Source: Gracilaria domingensis
Taxonomy: Eukaryota; Rhodophyta; Florideophyceae; Gracilariales; Gracilariaceae
Length of the DNA stretch: 64,000 bases
Direction of reading: 5' to 3'
NCBI GenBank assembly: GCA_022539475.1
Contig: VCMS01000029.1
Coordinates: forward strand, 310,001 to 374,000
A program made the translations under genes and the position numbers. The notes under the pieces were generated by a model, which searched no databases, had not been told where the DNA came from, and was given only the letters and a program-made list of their open reading frames with translations. Shown one piece after another: positions 22,038 to 34,049 of this stretch (positions are counted from its first letter, which is position 1; each line of letters begins with the position of its first letter).

Positions 22038-22695
22038 GCTGCAAACCAGCAGGAAGCTCTGATTGGAAGACATCTTCAAATTCCGTAAGAGGAGCCGCAA
22101 GCTGGGGATCATCTTTTGACAAAAGTGACTCATTGGACGACACTGCCCGGAAGGAAGTGTCCTTGCTGGTGCTTCCAGGACGAGAGACGACACGAAAGAT
22201 TGAGACCTTATTGGGACGAGTCCGAAGTAACTTTCGAAATCGTTTTACTCCCAGCGCCGTAACACGGACAGGGAAACGGCGAGAAATCACTCTGGCAGCA
22301 ATAACATGGCCCGCCACAGACACAGATCATCTTTCATAATCAGTCTGAGGATGTTCCGAAGAATGCCATGGCATGCCCAATAGCACTTCATATCGGCAAT
22401 CGGCAACAAGCCAACGCCCACGAAACGCATAATCGCCGACAAGAATCGAACCGGCATCCATTTCTGTTTCGATTTCACACGAGCCACGTTTAGAATGGCT
22501 CACGTCTATCAACTTTGGCTGAAACTCCAGTGAATTGCGATGCTGACCAGAGAAAGACATGGAAAACACAATAGATGTACAGCCATCATCTTTCAAAATG
22601 AAAACTGGTAATCTATTAAAAGTTCCGTTGAAAACAAGCAACAGAACAAACGGAGCGCTAGCAACCTCGCTAGAATTCTCTGCATATAACGACAC
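22024..22695 (-). pseudogene. gypsy B retropepsin and linker
   Basis: Frame with FILKDDGCTSIVFS, a variant of the aspartic protease active site (the same position in gypsy C reads VLKSDGCQTKVVS), and YEVLLGMPWHSS, the I/L-L-G-M-x-W-H signature that follows the flap in this gypsy family. A stop at about 22325 splits the frame. Beyond it comes FEDVFQSELPAGLQPE, the linker that normally leads into RT. The linker is cut by the inserted 175-bp repeat. Confidence 0.6.
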
Positions 22696-22809
22696 GTTTG
22701 ATAAAAACGGCCTTTGTGACGTGCCTTCTTCTTTTGAGAAGAACCATTTAGTTTGACGAGCTATCAGATTCTACGTTGTCAACTGCCGCAAGAGCAGTCT
22801 CAACATTAG

Positions 22810-23575
22810 CTACGGTAGCGAATGAGGCGGAATCACGTTGACGGTGCTTGTAGGGCGACATCCTGGCTTATGGCATATAAAACATGCATTGTTCTTGATG
22901 TCCTTAAGATGTTGCTTTGAGCGCGAAGATAGGCGAGCGTTCGTGTCGCCAATGTCCATGGGCTTCGGCGTAGAACTTGCTGGAACAGTACCACTCGTCG
23001 ATTCCAAACCAAGCCCTTCAAAGGGGGGGCTCAACCCTCATAGCAGTTTTTGTCGCTTCTTCGAAGTCAAAGCAATTTGCTTTACGGACTTTAAACTGCT
23101 CCTCTTTTTTCAGTCCAATAACAAATTTGTCCCACTTCTCGCTCTGGGTCATGCCAGGAACTGTTAAAACAATGTTACGAAATCGCGACAAGTATTCCGC
23201 AACTGTAGTGGTTTGCTTGCAGGATTACAAAGCATCACGAGCACGGCGCTCATGATTCTCAAAGACAAATTTGCGTCTGATAGCAGCGGTAAACTCTTCT
23301 CATGTCTGAGGCACAGCGTTTGTCTTCAAGACAGTTTACCACCAAATTGCGGCCGTGCCTGTTAACAAGGTTGTGGCAAAAGAGATTCTGTTTTTATCTG
23401 ACAGAATGACGTTTCCATTTGCCAGCCGAACAAGATTAATATATTGTTCCAACTTGTACAACCAGGTGTTTACGGTCAGAAAATCACGAGTTCCACCAAC
23501 AAACACCTCCCGCTTATCTGGTTTAAGATTGATGGACACAGTTGAATTCGTCGAAGCTTGGCTATCCATCGTCAA
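22810..23575 (-). pseudogene. gypsy B Gag
   Basis: N-terminal frame 23575-23336 contains INLKPDKREVFVGGTRDF and NTWLYKLEQYINLV, the start of a retrotransposon Gag (capsid) domain. Continuing the minus strand through several stops gives DKFVIGLKKEEQFKVRK. A zinc-knuckle-like KNNACFICHKPGCR near 22880 marks the nucleocapsid end. Multiple stops and frameshifts prevent a full-length product. Confidence 0.55.
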
Positions 23576-23839
23576 AATTATTCCATCGATTGCTACAAGT
23601 TCAACGAGCGATGTTGACGAATGCTAACGGGTTCGATGGCCTTCTTTACTGATTAGTGAAGGCGCTATGGTTCGCCTTCAAATATGACACAAAGGCACTA
23701 TTTCTACGACCTCTGGCCTCCAGAGACACTCAAAACGTGTCAGCGACCGTTTGCAGACTGATGCCGAGCCTCAACTCTCAATTGCAACAGTCATTGTTGC
23801 ATACGACCGCAGATCTGAAAGAAACTTAGCATCAGTTCA

Positions 23840-24590
23840 ATTCTTTTGGCTTCCCATTATGTATCGGGGCTCTCGATTGTTCTGATATTCACTGGGAAAT
23901 TGTCTTACGGCGTTGCATGGAATTATGATTCGCAAAGATGGTTTTTCTGCGCTCCGTTTGAAATGCGTTTGCAATCTAAAATTGCTCGTATCGCATTGGT
24001 TTTGCAGACTCCCTGTTGTTGTCAAGGACTTAAATATCCTCGGTATCAGTCCTTTCTTTAATCGCATTCTTTCCGATACGTTTCTGCGACGTGCACCGCA
24101 CTACACCATTGAAGGGGAAGAGCTTGAATTTATCTCTTAACTTGCTGATGGTATCTACAGGCGCTAAAAATTTCTGATTCATTCACTATCCGAGCCCAAC
24201 ACAGCAGGTGAAAATATTTTTGCACTACGCCAGGAAGATGTGCGGAAATACGTGGAGCGGTTGTTTGGTGTTCTGGAAAAGAGGTTTAAAATTTTGGTCG
24301 TTCCTGCACGTCTATGGTACCAAGATGACATTAATATTCTGTTGGAATCTTGCATTGTTCTACACAACATGATGGTAGAGGACCGTAAGGATGAATACTT
24401 CATAGATGGTTTTGGTGCTTTCCGGATGGACATCTCGCTATGGGAAGTACTTGTGACAGTTTCCTGTTCTACTGGTGCTAATGATAATGCTCTAAGGTCG
24501 AACCAATGCCTGACTATGCGGTCTCAAAACGAACAGCGACAACTCACAAAAGCACTGTGCAAACACATTGGTAGGTTCTTCTCGGGGTAG
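23840..24590 (+). pseudogene. PIF/Harbinger transposase (element A)
   Basis: Two frames give a diverged DDE_Tnp_4/plant-transposon-protein type transposase: LPVVVKDLNILGISPFF, then LADGIYRR (after a TAA), then RKYVERLFGVLEKRFKILVV with the last acidic residue (E in KYVERLF), and ILLESCIVLHNMMVEDR. The first two catalytic Asp positions lie in the damaged 5' part or before it. At least one stop and one frameshift are visible, and the N-terminal third is missing or unrecognisable. Confidence 0.65.
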
Positions 24591-24999
24591 TCCCCTATAA
24601 ACGTGGGCTGCAACTGCGAGCTGCAAGCCGAAAAGAACTTTGGATTGTTCGAGCAGCTTGCAGAGCGTCGATCTCGTCTGAAGACAAAGATGCGTGCGCG
24701 AGAGAGGCCAATAATTCTTTTATATGCACGCTCCATATTTATATTGATATTAGAATCTGTATACGACATATGTCTGTCTATGGGAAACATACGCTTTCCC
24801 TGATATGTTACTGAACGTGAAGAACCGTAAATGTGGCCCTACTTCATCCAGCTCCTCAACAAAAAGGAACGTAATGCAAGAGAGACTACAAACAGATACT
24901 CCAAAACGGATGAAAGCGCGTTAATCAAAAAACCATTGCTGTATATCATTCCAGTAGATTCTGCCTGGACATGTGGTTAAAAGGTCCCCAGGCACCGTT

Positions 25000-26417
25000 T
25001 CAATCCTCACGTATGTTCTTCTGCCCACCAACATCTGTGCCTTCGGGTGCCGTCGGAACGTAAGAAATATCTCTGCGACGCTTTCCGTTGGGGTGCTCGT
25101 CTTGACCATGTTCAGTAATTGAATTGTCCGTGGAAGCACTAATCAGCGATTTGCAGGATGATTTGGTTTTAATCCTCTGCTCGTCTTCGATTTCATCCGG
25201 TACGTCTTTCTGTAACGCCTCAATGAACTCTTGACGAAGCGCATCACTTTTGCCCGGTAGCGAACATATTTGCATGCGTGTAAGACGAGCCTTAATCTTC
25301 GCATTATGTTCCGCAATCTCATTTTGCTTCCTGTTTAATTGTATGAGATCTTCTATCTTGATCTTCATTTCATTTGCGTCACAGACCTTTTGTAGTTTTT
25401 CTTTAACTACTTTAGTTCCTCTCAAATGCTGCGTTCTACATGAAAGTTTCTTTCCATCTTCTTCTTAGACCCTCGTCCCATTGACACTGTTCTTGGTACT
25501 AGTCCCTGGAATTTGTGCGCAATCAATCTGCAACTCTTGCATGTAGTCCTTTAGCACTGAGCTCTTTCTATCAATACTACATTCTATTGCTTTCCGAAGA
25601 TGTGCCGTTCTGAGGTGCTTATAGCATTCGATAAACAAAAAATCCGTCCCGCATTCCTCCTGATCTGTTCCAATTGCCTTATACAAATCCAATGTCCCAA
25701 CCACATTATTGTACAGTGCCGTCCTCACGTACATATTTGCCGGTCAGTTGAATTGCCAGTCAGTTTGGAATGCATAACTTGCTGGCTTTTGGCCTCAAAT
25801 ATGAAACATTCCTCCCTGATTTTGTTGAATCTTTCAAACAATGCCTCACCTGAACTAATATTCTTGATTGTCTCGAAGGCAGCAGTGCGAAAGTTCAAGA
25901 AAGCATTTGCGATTGAATCTTTGAAAGCATCGGCCTGTTGTGCTACACCCTCAACAGCGTCCTGTGATGCATGTATATAAGCTTTGTACGCCAGGATATT
26001 CTCTTGCTTCGTCCAACTTTTCCCGGCTCCAATTCTGTTACCTGCTTGGGTTTCGTTTGCAATTATATCTGGCAGAAATAGCCGAGCTAGTACTGGATGT
26101 GAAGCTTCAAGAGTAAAGAAACACTCGGTTTGCACAGTATGAACGAAGCGCTCGTCAATATCGACGGCTTTGGCGTCTTTCTCCGCACAAAGTGTTTACA
26201 TTTTCGCAAATCTAGTGTTGATCTGGATATAGAGATCTGTGAGGCTTGCAACTCTTTTTCGGAAGGAATTTAGTGGATCGCTCAAGATGGGAACGTTCAA
26301 GACCACAACTTCGTCGTCGAACGAAGAAGAAGCCAACATTTGCGGATTCGGCAGGACCATCGAGCAAGGGTACGAGACGCATACCACCACATTGCTAGCC
26401 ATGACATAGCTCATCAC
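25000..26417 (-). pseudogene. NAM/trihelix-like accessory protein of Harbinger A
   Basis: Plant-type NAM-associated/Myb-like DNA-binding accessory protein: GKSWTKQENILAYKAYIHAS, AFKDSIANAFLNF, then REECFIFEAKSQQV and a Lys/Glu/Gln-rich coiled coil (IKIEDLIQLNRKQNEIAEHN) with a nuclear-localisation-like NGKRRRD near the end. Stops lie at about 26196 and 25465, and a frameshift near 25730. In PIF/Harbinger transposons the second ORF helps the transposase reach the nucleus and bind the ends; that role is inferred here. Confidence 0.6.
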
Positions 26418-26593
26418 TTATGTCTCGCACGTGGTTCAAATGCAGTATTTGGGGGTCCAAATCTGCTCGATTTGACTCCACATTTCCGGGGAGCCAAAAT
26501 TTGGGTTTCATTTTTTTTCATGGCTCCCTGCACCACTCGGATTTGATTTGGGTTGCAAGAGGTTACTTTTAGCCCAAATTCTCCGTTTATGCT

Positions 26594-26613
26594 CCTGTTG
26601 GAGATGCTCTAAG
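26594..26613. repeat. candidate Harbinger terminal repeat
   Basis: The sequence cctgttggagatgctctaa ends a T-rich non-coding stretch beyond the NAM-like ORF. Its reverse complement, ttagagcatctccaacagg, is like the ends of many plant Harbinger/hAT-type elements. Only one end is found, so the call is tentative. Confidence 0.35.
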
Positions 26614-26619
26614 TGCATG

Positions 26620-27686
26620 ACAGATTAGAACAGAGTAACATATAACCTGACTACTATGCGATTCAAGCGCACGGTCGTTAAATTCGTAGAAGCTCATGAG
26701 ATTTGCATGTCGCATGTGCTCCAAATGTCAGCATTACGCTCACTTCTTCTTCGACACTATCTTCGTAGTTCCCCTAACCTTTCATCAGCTTCTCTTTATT
26801 CGTTGTGACTTAAAGTAAGTGCGAGACGTTCTAATGAACGCATCTTCAACCGCGCAAAACACACATACACACATATTCTCGCCTTAACTCTAGAAAGTAC
26901 TAGTCAGAGAATATCTACTTCCTCCTTGATATCGTGGCTTACTAGAGCCTCAGACGACAGGAGACTGGCAGTTAGTTCAAAACGATTCTAACGCGTGGGC
27001 TGAACGCAGAGAGAGAGATCCATTTGCAGCGCCAAAACTTTGAAGGAAACGTTCCACAAACCTTCCTACGTGCGCCACCAGATTAATGACTCTACCAGAC
27101 ATCCACACGCGCGTCCAGCAAAAATTCTATACCGCGATATTTAAGCGAAAGCCCATGCCAAAGCTCTGCGAAAGCCAGACGATAATATGAATCCAACTGA
27201 TAATGAGCACGACACTGCGGAGGAACATGGTCGAGTTATGAGAGCGCGCTGCAGGGGAAAAAACACACAACCAGAATCGTAGAACGCAACTGAGCCAAGC
27301 ACTGAACACACAAACCAACTGGCAAAGAAGCGGCGTTTCCCCCTCGACCTACCGCTGGAGCGTGGACTCCAACTCGATGTTTTATGACATATGGAGACTA
27401 TGACTACTAGTTCAGTAGCCGTCGCAGAGCCGATCACGAATCGCAAACGAAGACATCCAGCAACGAAGTTCGAGAAATTATCCAGGAAGAACTACAAGCC
27501 GTTTTTAGAACCGAATCACACTTTGCATCTCCGCCGGTTCTCAACGCTCCGCTTCGTTCAGATGCCCCCCTCGCATCGCAGCCTTCAGCTTCAGATGGAA
27601 ATCCGTTCACTGCTTTCAGTTAAAGTACGGATTCTAATGATAGACCGTTCGGATATGATTATGGCTAATAGTTCATGGTCGAAAGT
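26620..27686. other. no recognisable gene
   Basis: About 1 kb with only short frames. A plus-strand stretch at 27420-27610 looks weakly protein-like in one frame (EVREIIQEELQAVF; SDAPLASQPSASDGNPF), perhaps the tail of an old Gag-like or transposon ORF. I cannot assign it. Confidence 0.3.
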
Positions 27687-28406
27687 TCATAAGGTGGCTA
27701 CATATCGCAAGAATTCTAAGTCGTCGCTCAGAGTCTGTTGGTACTCAGCGCGACAAGCGTTGGAATGAGAATCGCAAGGCTCGCACGCCCAGTCTGCAGT
27801 TTGTCGGCGTGACTGGTAAATGCCCTGCAAGGCCATATCAATTGCATCTTTCTCTGTGGGATTTGGAATGTATGTTTCGTTTGCTTTTCGCGCTCTAGCC
27901 AACTTACCAACTGTAGCGCTCACATTACTATCGAAAGCAGAGTCTCCAAGAATTCGATATGGCGTTGGCATCATGGTTTGAGCAAATCTCGGCCAATACA
28001 GGCCATATATCCCAGCAAGTCTTCAATCATGCTAGCAACCTGGAACGTTAACGGCGGCATGGATGAGTTCTTCACAGAAGGTCCAGACAAAGAGGTTGAC
28101 GACCTATATCTTCGCGGTGAAGCTATTATAGAGCGCACGTTGAATGCCGCTCTCCTAGAGTGCGGAGCATTCTGCGGGAGCACCATCAGTTACAGCAAAG
28201 ACGCCTTCAAGGAACTGCGCCGTGAACGGGCGAGCTTGCGCGAGTAATGTTGCGGAGCCTTCCATTTCAGTTCTAGAAAGCAACTCAATTCGTGCATTAG
28301 GAATGGCATCCGAACGGAGCATGTTGAGGAGTGCGCTGAAAGCGAGGTTAAACCAATCACTCAGGGTCCCTGGAACAATCTCAAATATTGGGCACAAAGG
28401 GTGCAT
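27687..28406 (-). pseudogene. Harbinger/ISL2EU-type DDE transposase fragment
   Basis: Frames on the minus strand give FEIVPGTLSDWFNLAFSALL, then FVWTFCEELIHAAVNVPG (stops in between), then PYRILGDSAFDSNVSATVGK with a catalytic-type Asp in LGDSAF, and a late WACEP where SAEWG is expected. The element is truncated at both sides and contains at least three stops. Its homology class differs from Harbingers A and B. Confidence 0.55.
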
Positions 28407-30144
28407 GGTGCCCCGGGTGCGTACGTATCACAGTCCCAAGCCAAGTACATCACCTGGTCATAAGAGCAGCTTGCGTCCTTGTCTTTCATTGGATTTGCGG
28501 TAGGGAGAAACACTTGTTTCTGGCAACACTCAGTTAAAATGCGGAAGAAACGCGTTAATCAGTGCAGGCTTCGTTATATTCAGAGCAGTGCAAAATCATC
28601 TTCCGTTCCACAAGCCAGAAGTTGTAACCATGGTGTTGATCATGTGCTCCAGACTGGTCGGATTAGAACGACTCGAGTGTATCTTTGAGTCTTTGAGATT
28701 CGCCTAGGGAGGAGTCGGAAATTAGATCGTAAATCCGCTTAGAAACAAAATAGCCACTATGTGAATGACGGCAAGGAAGAGCAATACGGTAGACGTCATT
28801 TATCAATTAGAGCGCTCATCCTTGATTTCTAAGAAGGCATCGTTTGGAACCTGGACATAAAATGTAATGCCGTATCGAAGAGATAGTGGTTTCCGCTTAC
28901 TACAAGATGAAGTCTGTTGTTGTAAAGCGAAGTTCGGACTCCGGCTCCAGACTGACAATCTAATCTTCGTATCGATGTGTCTGGCAGCATTGCAATTGAT
29001 TGTGTTATGTCAGTTTGTCCGGGTGTTCTTTCTTTTTAGACCCCACTGTTTTCGAAACTACTACTATATTTGTTCTTGCGAATTATACGGTAATCAGTTA
29101 CACCAACATGACAAAGCACAGCAGCGTTCTCAATGATACATTTTGAAGCTGTTTTGGAAAAAACATGGCTTTTCTACGAAAATGGTTTTTACTTTCGTAG
29201 CAAAGATTTGGACGACCGGCAATGCTTGGGCTGTTGCATGATGCCAAAAGCGTCGTTAGACAGAAAAAGCTTCTCCGTCAAGACCAGCTCAGTTGCTCCG
29301 TCGTTTCGAAGTGAGTGAGGTTTCGAAAATCGCTCAAGGACTCCGAAACATCCCTACTCGTCACTTCAACCCCATACGCACAACACCACTTGTTCTGAAG
29401 GCACAAACAGTCAGGCACTGAACCATTTCGATAACTTTTCGAAGCAAACAAAGGGCTAAACCAATACCACGCCCTAAAAAAGACAGATCCCAAAGCTTGT
29501 TTCACGGTCCCCAAGACGCCCACCAGTTGTACCATAACAGCTGCTTTTATTCATTGGAACACATCTCAAACTAAACGTTAATCACAGCATTATACGCAGG
29601 TACTGTAGAACTACTCTTTTCTATACCCTCAACCACCTTTAAAAGACTAAAAACAAAGCATCCCAATTACAATTCTTGACGTCACAGAAGGCGACAATTT
29701 CTTATCGATCAAACCCCTGTGTCGAATAGAAACCACCAATATTGCACTCTTTTTCCAACAGAACACTTCATACTCTTCCACAAACTCACTGTATCATAAT
29801 TTTAAAGCAGAAAACAAACGAAAACATCACTTATTTCATTAATGACGACGTAATAAGAACTAAAATCAATACATTTATCTCACCAAAAGAAGGACACTAC
29901 AATAGTTATTTGCCATTGCAAAAGGGACCGTTCCTCCTTGCCAGACTGCATGTAGATATCAACATGGATGCGTGCAAACAGTTGAAAGATCTAAGCGTTG
30001 AAGAGACCACCACGCTGCGCGAACAGGACTTTGACAACATTTCCAACAAAGCACCAACTGTGAACCAGGTATGGAAGTGAGATTTTGTGCAAAGCATTGA
30101 AAATTGCAATATACACGTACATGAGCCGAGACACAAGAACTGAG
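28407..30144. other. no recognisable gene; likely contains 5' LTR of gypsy C
   Basis: About 1.7 kb with scattered short frames. The longest (plus strand 29742-30080, 112 codons) has no recognisable motif. The right end must contain the 5' LTR of gypsy C, because a primer-binding site follows at 30145. A 38050-38100 segment shares the sequence just left of that site. Confidence 0.35.
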
Positions 30145-30420
30145 TGGTATCCGTAGCTCTATATGTCAGTTACACAGACGGAGGGCAGGAGACGCGAGCA
30201 GGCCACCTATTGATCTGGGTGCGTTGGTGATGTACACTCAACAGAAGCGCGCAGATATCGAGTAGGCAGCGCTAAGTGGGCAGGGACGGAACGACAGGCA
30301 GCAAGTAAGATATGTCGTCCATAAAAGATGGTGCACTAGCTAAAGCAGGACTGAGCACGATAGTTATCATCCATTTCGAGCAATTTGAAGTAAACCACTC
30401 TGCTACATTAATATAATCGC
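30145..30420 (+). promoter_or_regulatory. primer-binding site and leader of gypsy C
   Basis: tggtatccg at 30145 is a diverged version of the tggtatcag at 38092, which complements the 3' end of initiator tRNA-Met, the usual primer for reverse transcription of LTR retrotransposons. The next 250 bp match the leader at 38101-38370 (gcgagcaggcca, gcgttggtgatgtacactc, agcaagtaa). Gag starts at 30433. Confidence 0.55.
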
Positions 30421-30432
30421 TGCATCAGAACA

Positions 30433-31237
30433 ATGTCGGAGCCCAATCCTAACGATCTAGCCAGTCTGTCGATGATGATCACCCTAAAGCCCAATTTGCC
30501 ATAAGTGTTTCAAGGAAGTTGTAAGGAGTTGACTGCTAACACTTGGTTGTACAAAGTTGAACAGTACTTCAAGCCTTTCCAGGTCCACAACGAAACTGTA
30601 ATTTTGACGGACGACAAAAGTTTTTCTTTGCCATAACCCTCCTCACGAAGACTGCGTCAATTTGTTATTACACTTTACTAAAATTGAACCAAGTCCCACA
30701 GTCTTGGGCACAATTCACGACCGCCATCAAAAACGAGTTTATGCTGGAAGACCATGAACGTCGCGCTCGTAATTCGTTGAGGGGATTAAGCAGAAAACTT
30801 TAGTCTCGACATACCTTTCTAATTGTCGTAACATCATTCTCACAATTCTGGATAAGAGTCAGAGCCAGAAATGGGATAAATTTGTAAGTGGCTTGAAGTC
30901 AAACATTCAATTCGAAGTCCGCAAGTCCAGCTGTGCCGAATTTCAAGAAGCCACCAACATTTCTATGCGTGTCGAAGCAGTCCGTCTCGACCGTCATGGA
31001 TCTTCTGAAGAGGGTTTATTGGCGCAAGTGCCAATGGAATTTGGAAATACGAAGACTCGTGAGCGCAATGCTCTCGCACTCACCCGCTTGGACGACATCA
31101 AGAAAAATCGTTGCTTCAAGTGTCATAAGGTTGGGTGCCACTCGTGGAATCATCGTGGGAAAAATGCGGCTGTAGCTGTGAACAACCTGCAGGCCGGTGG
31201 TGATGTTGAGAAGGCAGAGCTTAATGTAGAATCTTGA
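30433..31237 (+). pseudogene. gypsy C Gag
   Basis: Begins at the ATG of 30433. LTANTWLYKVEQYFKPF marks the capsid start, followed by at least three stops. Then come KWDKFVSGLKSNIQFEVRK (about 30870) and a zinc-knuckle-like KKNRCFKCHKVGCHSWNH near 31110. It matches the Gag of gypsy B in order and sequence. It is not translatable as one product. Confidence 0.6.
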
Positions 31238-31282
31238 TAGCTTGGAAAACTAAACAGTCCTTCCATAGAAGAGGATTTCGCA

Positions 31283-31819
31283 TTGGAAGGACTCTCTCAA
31301 TTATCAAGCATGTCCATGCAGAACCTTCATGTTTCAAAGCTGAGTACTGTTCCCGTTGTTCGTCTGCTATTGTTTGGCAGTACAATCAACGGCGTTGAAG
31401 AAACAGTACTGAAAAGTGATGGTTGCCAGACGAAGGTTGTATCAAGGGAATTTATTGAAGGATATGGGCATCAGTTTGACCTGAGGCCTACTCTCTGCGA
31501 TGTGAATCACTCTCGGAAAGACTCGAGAGAGATTGGTACCGAAGTTTTGGTAAACGGTGCTGTCCAGATTGGGTCTCACTTTTATCGCAGCGGTTGGAAA
31601 GTTGCTGGCCGTATGTACGATGTGCTTCTGGGGATGCTATGGCACAAGGACTGCAACCCAGTTCCAGATTATGAACGGCAAAAACTGTCTGTCGATGACA
31701 CTGTAATACGAGCAACAGCGTCAGACAGATATGGAGGAACGGCAGTTTCTAACACTGGCGTGCAGGAGTTTTACAGTTTGCTCCAAAACGTTTTCACAAC
31801 GTCAAAATATACGGCATAG
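31283..31819 (+). pseudogene. gypsy C retropepsin
   Basis: 178 codons without a stop. TVLKSDGCQTKVVSREF is the active-site region (DG without the usual T/S-G, as in gypsy B) and YDVLLGMLWHKDCNP is the conserved LLGMxWH box. Protease of gypsy polyprotein, cut off from Gag and RT by stops. It is the best-preserved module of this element. Confidence 0.6.
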
Positions 31820-31923
31820 TTCCGGCATGTGGCAACTTCACACATGAATATGATGTCGACTAGCACGACATCCCACTCAATGGTTGTGAACAAGATGTTG
31901 AAGATGAGGAACTTCGCGATTTA

Positions 31924-32200
31924 TTGGCGGAAATCTCGAGTGTTTTCGAGGACGAGCTGCTAATTGGATTCCCACCTACCCGCTCAGTGGACCACAGAAT
32001 TGAGTTGGAAATTTTTTCAAGTCTGCCTCACAGACCTCTTTATCAACTATTCCAATCGGAGCTTGTTGCTCCCAAAGAGTATGTGGACAACTTTTTGAAG
32101 ACCGGAAGGATGCACCCTAGTCGCTCTCCATACGGTGCGCCTCTTTTCTTTGTCAAGGAGCCAGGCCGTCCCCTGCATGGAGTTGTCGATTAAAGAAGCT
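31924..32200 (+). pseudogene. gypsy C reverse transcriptase, N-terminal fragment
   Basis: FEDELLIGFPPTRSVDHRIE leads into RT; PHRPLYQLFQSELVAPKEYV and YGAPLFFVKEPGRPLHGVVD follow, where gypsy B continues with YRALNRI. A stop right after VVD (at 32191-32193) coincides with the junction to the inserted pogo fragment. The palm catalytic residues are not present in this copy. Confidence 0.7.
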
Positions 32201-33003
32201 TTTGCAATCATTAACCAACCGCTTTATCGATCTGGGCACGACAAGCCATTGGGTCATTACCGTAGTGTTCATCCATTCTTCTGGACCCGTTCGATGAGAA
32301 ACGTCCCGCACGTCGTCCGGAACACCACGAATATAAAAAGAACGAGAACCGTTTTCGAGACCATTAAGATGGGCTCTATACGAGCGTTCACTTCAGCACT
32401 CAGTCGCACAACCATGGTCATTCCTTCGCCACCAGAAACGAAATCGGCATGGTGCACTTCAGTTTCTCGGCAAAATCCGAGTGTCCTGCCATTGTCAAAG
32501 TTAATTACGAAGTGGGTGTAATCAGCGTTCTCTACGTCCACATCGCCCAAGGTTTCACTGCGAAAAGCCCAGGATATTTTTCCCAAATTAATGGCGACCC
32601 GTATGTGTATCTGCTTGGTTTTCGAACCTGAAATCATATGCTTTCCAGTATGTGTGCGACTGACAATGCGACAGCGCTCCAAAACTCCCTGTATCCACCT
32701 GCGCGTTATACATTCTGAGAGCGGTTGCTTTGATTTCGGGTCAAGAACATGGCTGTCGTACGGCTTGTCGACACCAGTTTGAATGATAGTAATTGCGAGA
32801 GCTTGAAGGACTTTCCAATTGAATTTGATACCCAGTTTGCGGAGACGATCGAACTCTTCCAGCATCTCGAAGTGCAGAGCTTGCACACAAACGCGTGGCT
32901 CACAACCACGGCCCTGTCGGGCCTTCAAGGTTACACGCTTTACGCCCATGTGCCATGGTGCGAGACACTGCTGCGCATGAATCTCTTGTGGCAATACGTC
33001 CAA
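32200..33003 (-). pseudogene. pogo-type transposase fragment B (inside gypsy C RT)
   Basis: Frame 33003-32269 gives TLKARQGRGCEPRVC, ITRRWIQGVLERCRIVSR and the DDE start NADYTHFVINFDNGRTLGF (first Asp), then FVSGGEGMTMVVRLS. A frameshift near 32335 restores YIRGVPDDVRDVSHRTGP and VMTQWLVVPRS down to about 32205, where the RT of gypsy C resumes homology on the opposite strand. The second and third catalytic Asp are missing, so the fragment is 3'-truncated. It differs from pogo A. Confidence 0.65.
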
Positions 33004-33539
33004 GGTGCGACATATACGGCTGTCCTTTTGAAGTTTAGCGTCTTAAGAGGGGCGAAAAAGGTCAGCAAACTGATGTAATGCTTGGAGATTATGCGTTTCT
33101 GTCCGTTACAATCGGTTTCTGTAAACATCCATGCCACACGTTTGGCTCTTTTTCCGATAGTGCGACTGGGACAACTTTACGTGTGTTGCTGGTTTGGTTA
33201 TTTTGTATCTCATTTTGCTCGATGCGGGCCGAAGATGGTGGCATTACAGGCTGTTTTGGAAGAACGGTGGGTACTGTTGACTGCAGGGTGACGCTGCGGC
33301 GGCGTTGCAGAGCTCTTTGAAAACCTGCTATAATAGACGATCGCTGAGAAGTGCGCTCATAGTCATACGTGGCGAGAAAAAATCAGGGCTGTGTGAGAGA
33401 GATATTTTGTCTCTCTTGTGCGCTGAAGTAAGCTTCTCATGGTAAATCGGCCGTTTCCAGCGCAAAATGGTGTGGAACCCACACTAAATTACACCGCTGA
33501 CGCAGATCTATGCACTCTAATTAGTGTGGCCTACCCCAG
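33004..33539. other. no recognisable gene
   Basis: Sequence between the pogo fragment and the oligomeric repeat, probably the 5' flank of that transposon. Short frames (for example 33078-33320) have no recognisable content. Confidence 0.3.
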
Positions 33540-34049
33540 AGAGGGGAACTGATGTCCAGATGATATCCCCAAGAGAACGCATATTAGAATTAAAAGATCT
33601 GAAGATGTCCCTACGATATACTTAAGATGTTCAGATGATATACATAAATGATGCTCAGATGATGCATGAAGCATACCCAAATGATAACCGCCTGATACGC
33701 ACTGTGTACATCACCTGGCAGGTGATGTACAAAGAGATGTCGATTGGATTTTGTGATGTCCAAATGATGCACCCTGGATTTCCGGACATCCATGGGACAT
33801 ATCTTCATGCATCATATGAATATCTTTAGACCAGCTTTTGTACATCCGAAGGACATGTAAAGGGCATCAATTAGGCGCATCCAACGGGGTACCACGGCAT
33901 ATCATTCGGATATCTTGGAGGCGCAGAACATATTTGACTGATACCCTATACATGTGCCAAAACCTTATCCGATGGACATCCATTGCGCATCACTTCATCT
34001 GGCAGAGTACATCATGGGCCAACACTAATTATTCACAAACTTCATTTAC
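33540..34049. repeat. gatgtccagatgatg-rich repeat with central hairpin
   Basis: Many diverged copies of a gatgt(c)cagatgatg-like oligomer occur here. At its middle, tgtacatcacctg and caggtgatgtaca (near 33705-33731) form a near-perfect inverted repeat with one spacer base. Further out, atgatgcatgaag (33657) and cttcatgcatcat (33802) are also inverted, so the whole block is an imperfect palindrome, MITE-like in form. No ORF. Confidence 0.5.

Larger units (their letters stand above)
19050..23640 (-). mobile_element. Ty3/gypsy LTR retrotransposon B (decayed, minus strand)
   Basis: Gag with zinc knuckle, retropepsin, RT, RNase H and integrase run in order from 23.6 kb down to 19.1 kb. It belongs to the same family as gypsy C at 30145-35013: both Gags share the NTWLYK-EQY signature and their proteases and RTs align by eye. 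A 175-bp unrelated repeat interrupts it between protease and RT (21853-22037). LTRs were not identified by eye. Confidence 0.7.
23840..26613. mobile_element. PIF/Harbinger element A, two convergent ORFs
   Basis: A plus-strand transposase relic (23840-24590) and a minus-strand NAM/trihelix-like ORF (25000-26417) point toward each other, the two-gene make-up of autonomous PIF/Harbinger transposons. Its right end is proposed at 26613, where ctgttggagatgctctaa resembles terminal repeats of such elements in plants (reverse complement ttagagcatctccaacag). The left terminal repeat was not found. The left half abuts gypsy B. Confidence 0.5.

Noticed and set aside
28867..29136. 89-codon plus-strand frame with a hydrophobic centre
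   Set aside because: No motif, no neighbour support; not better than chance.
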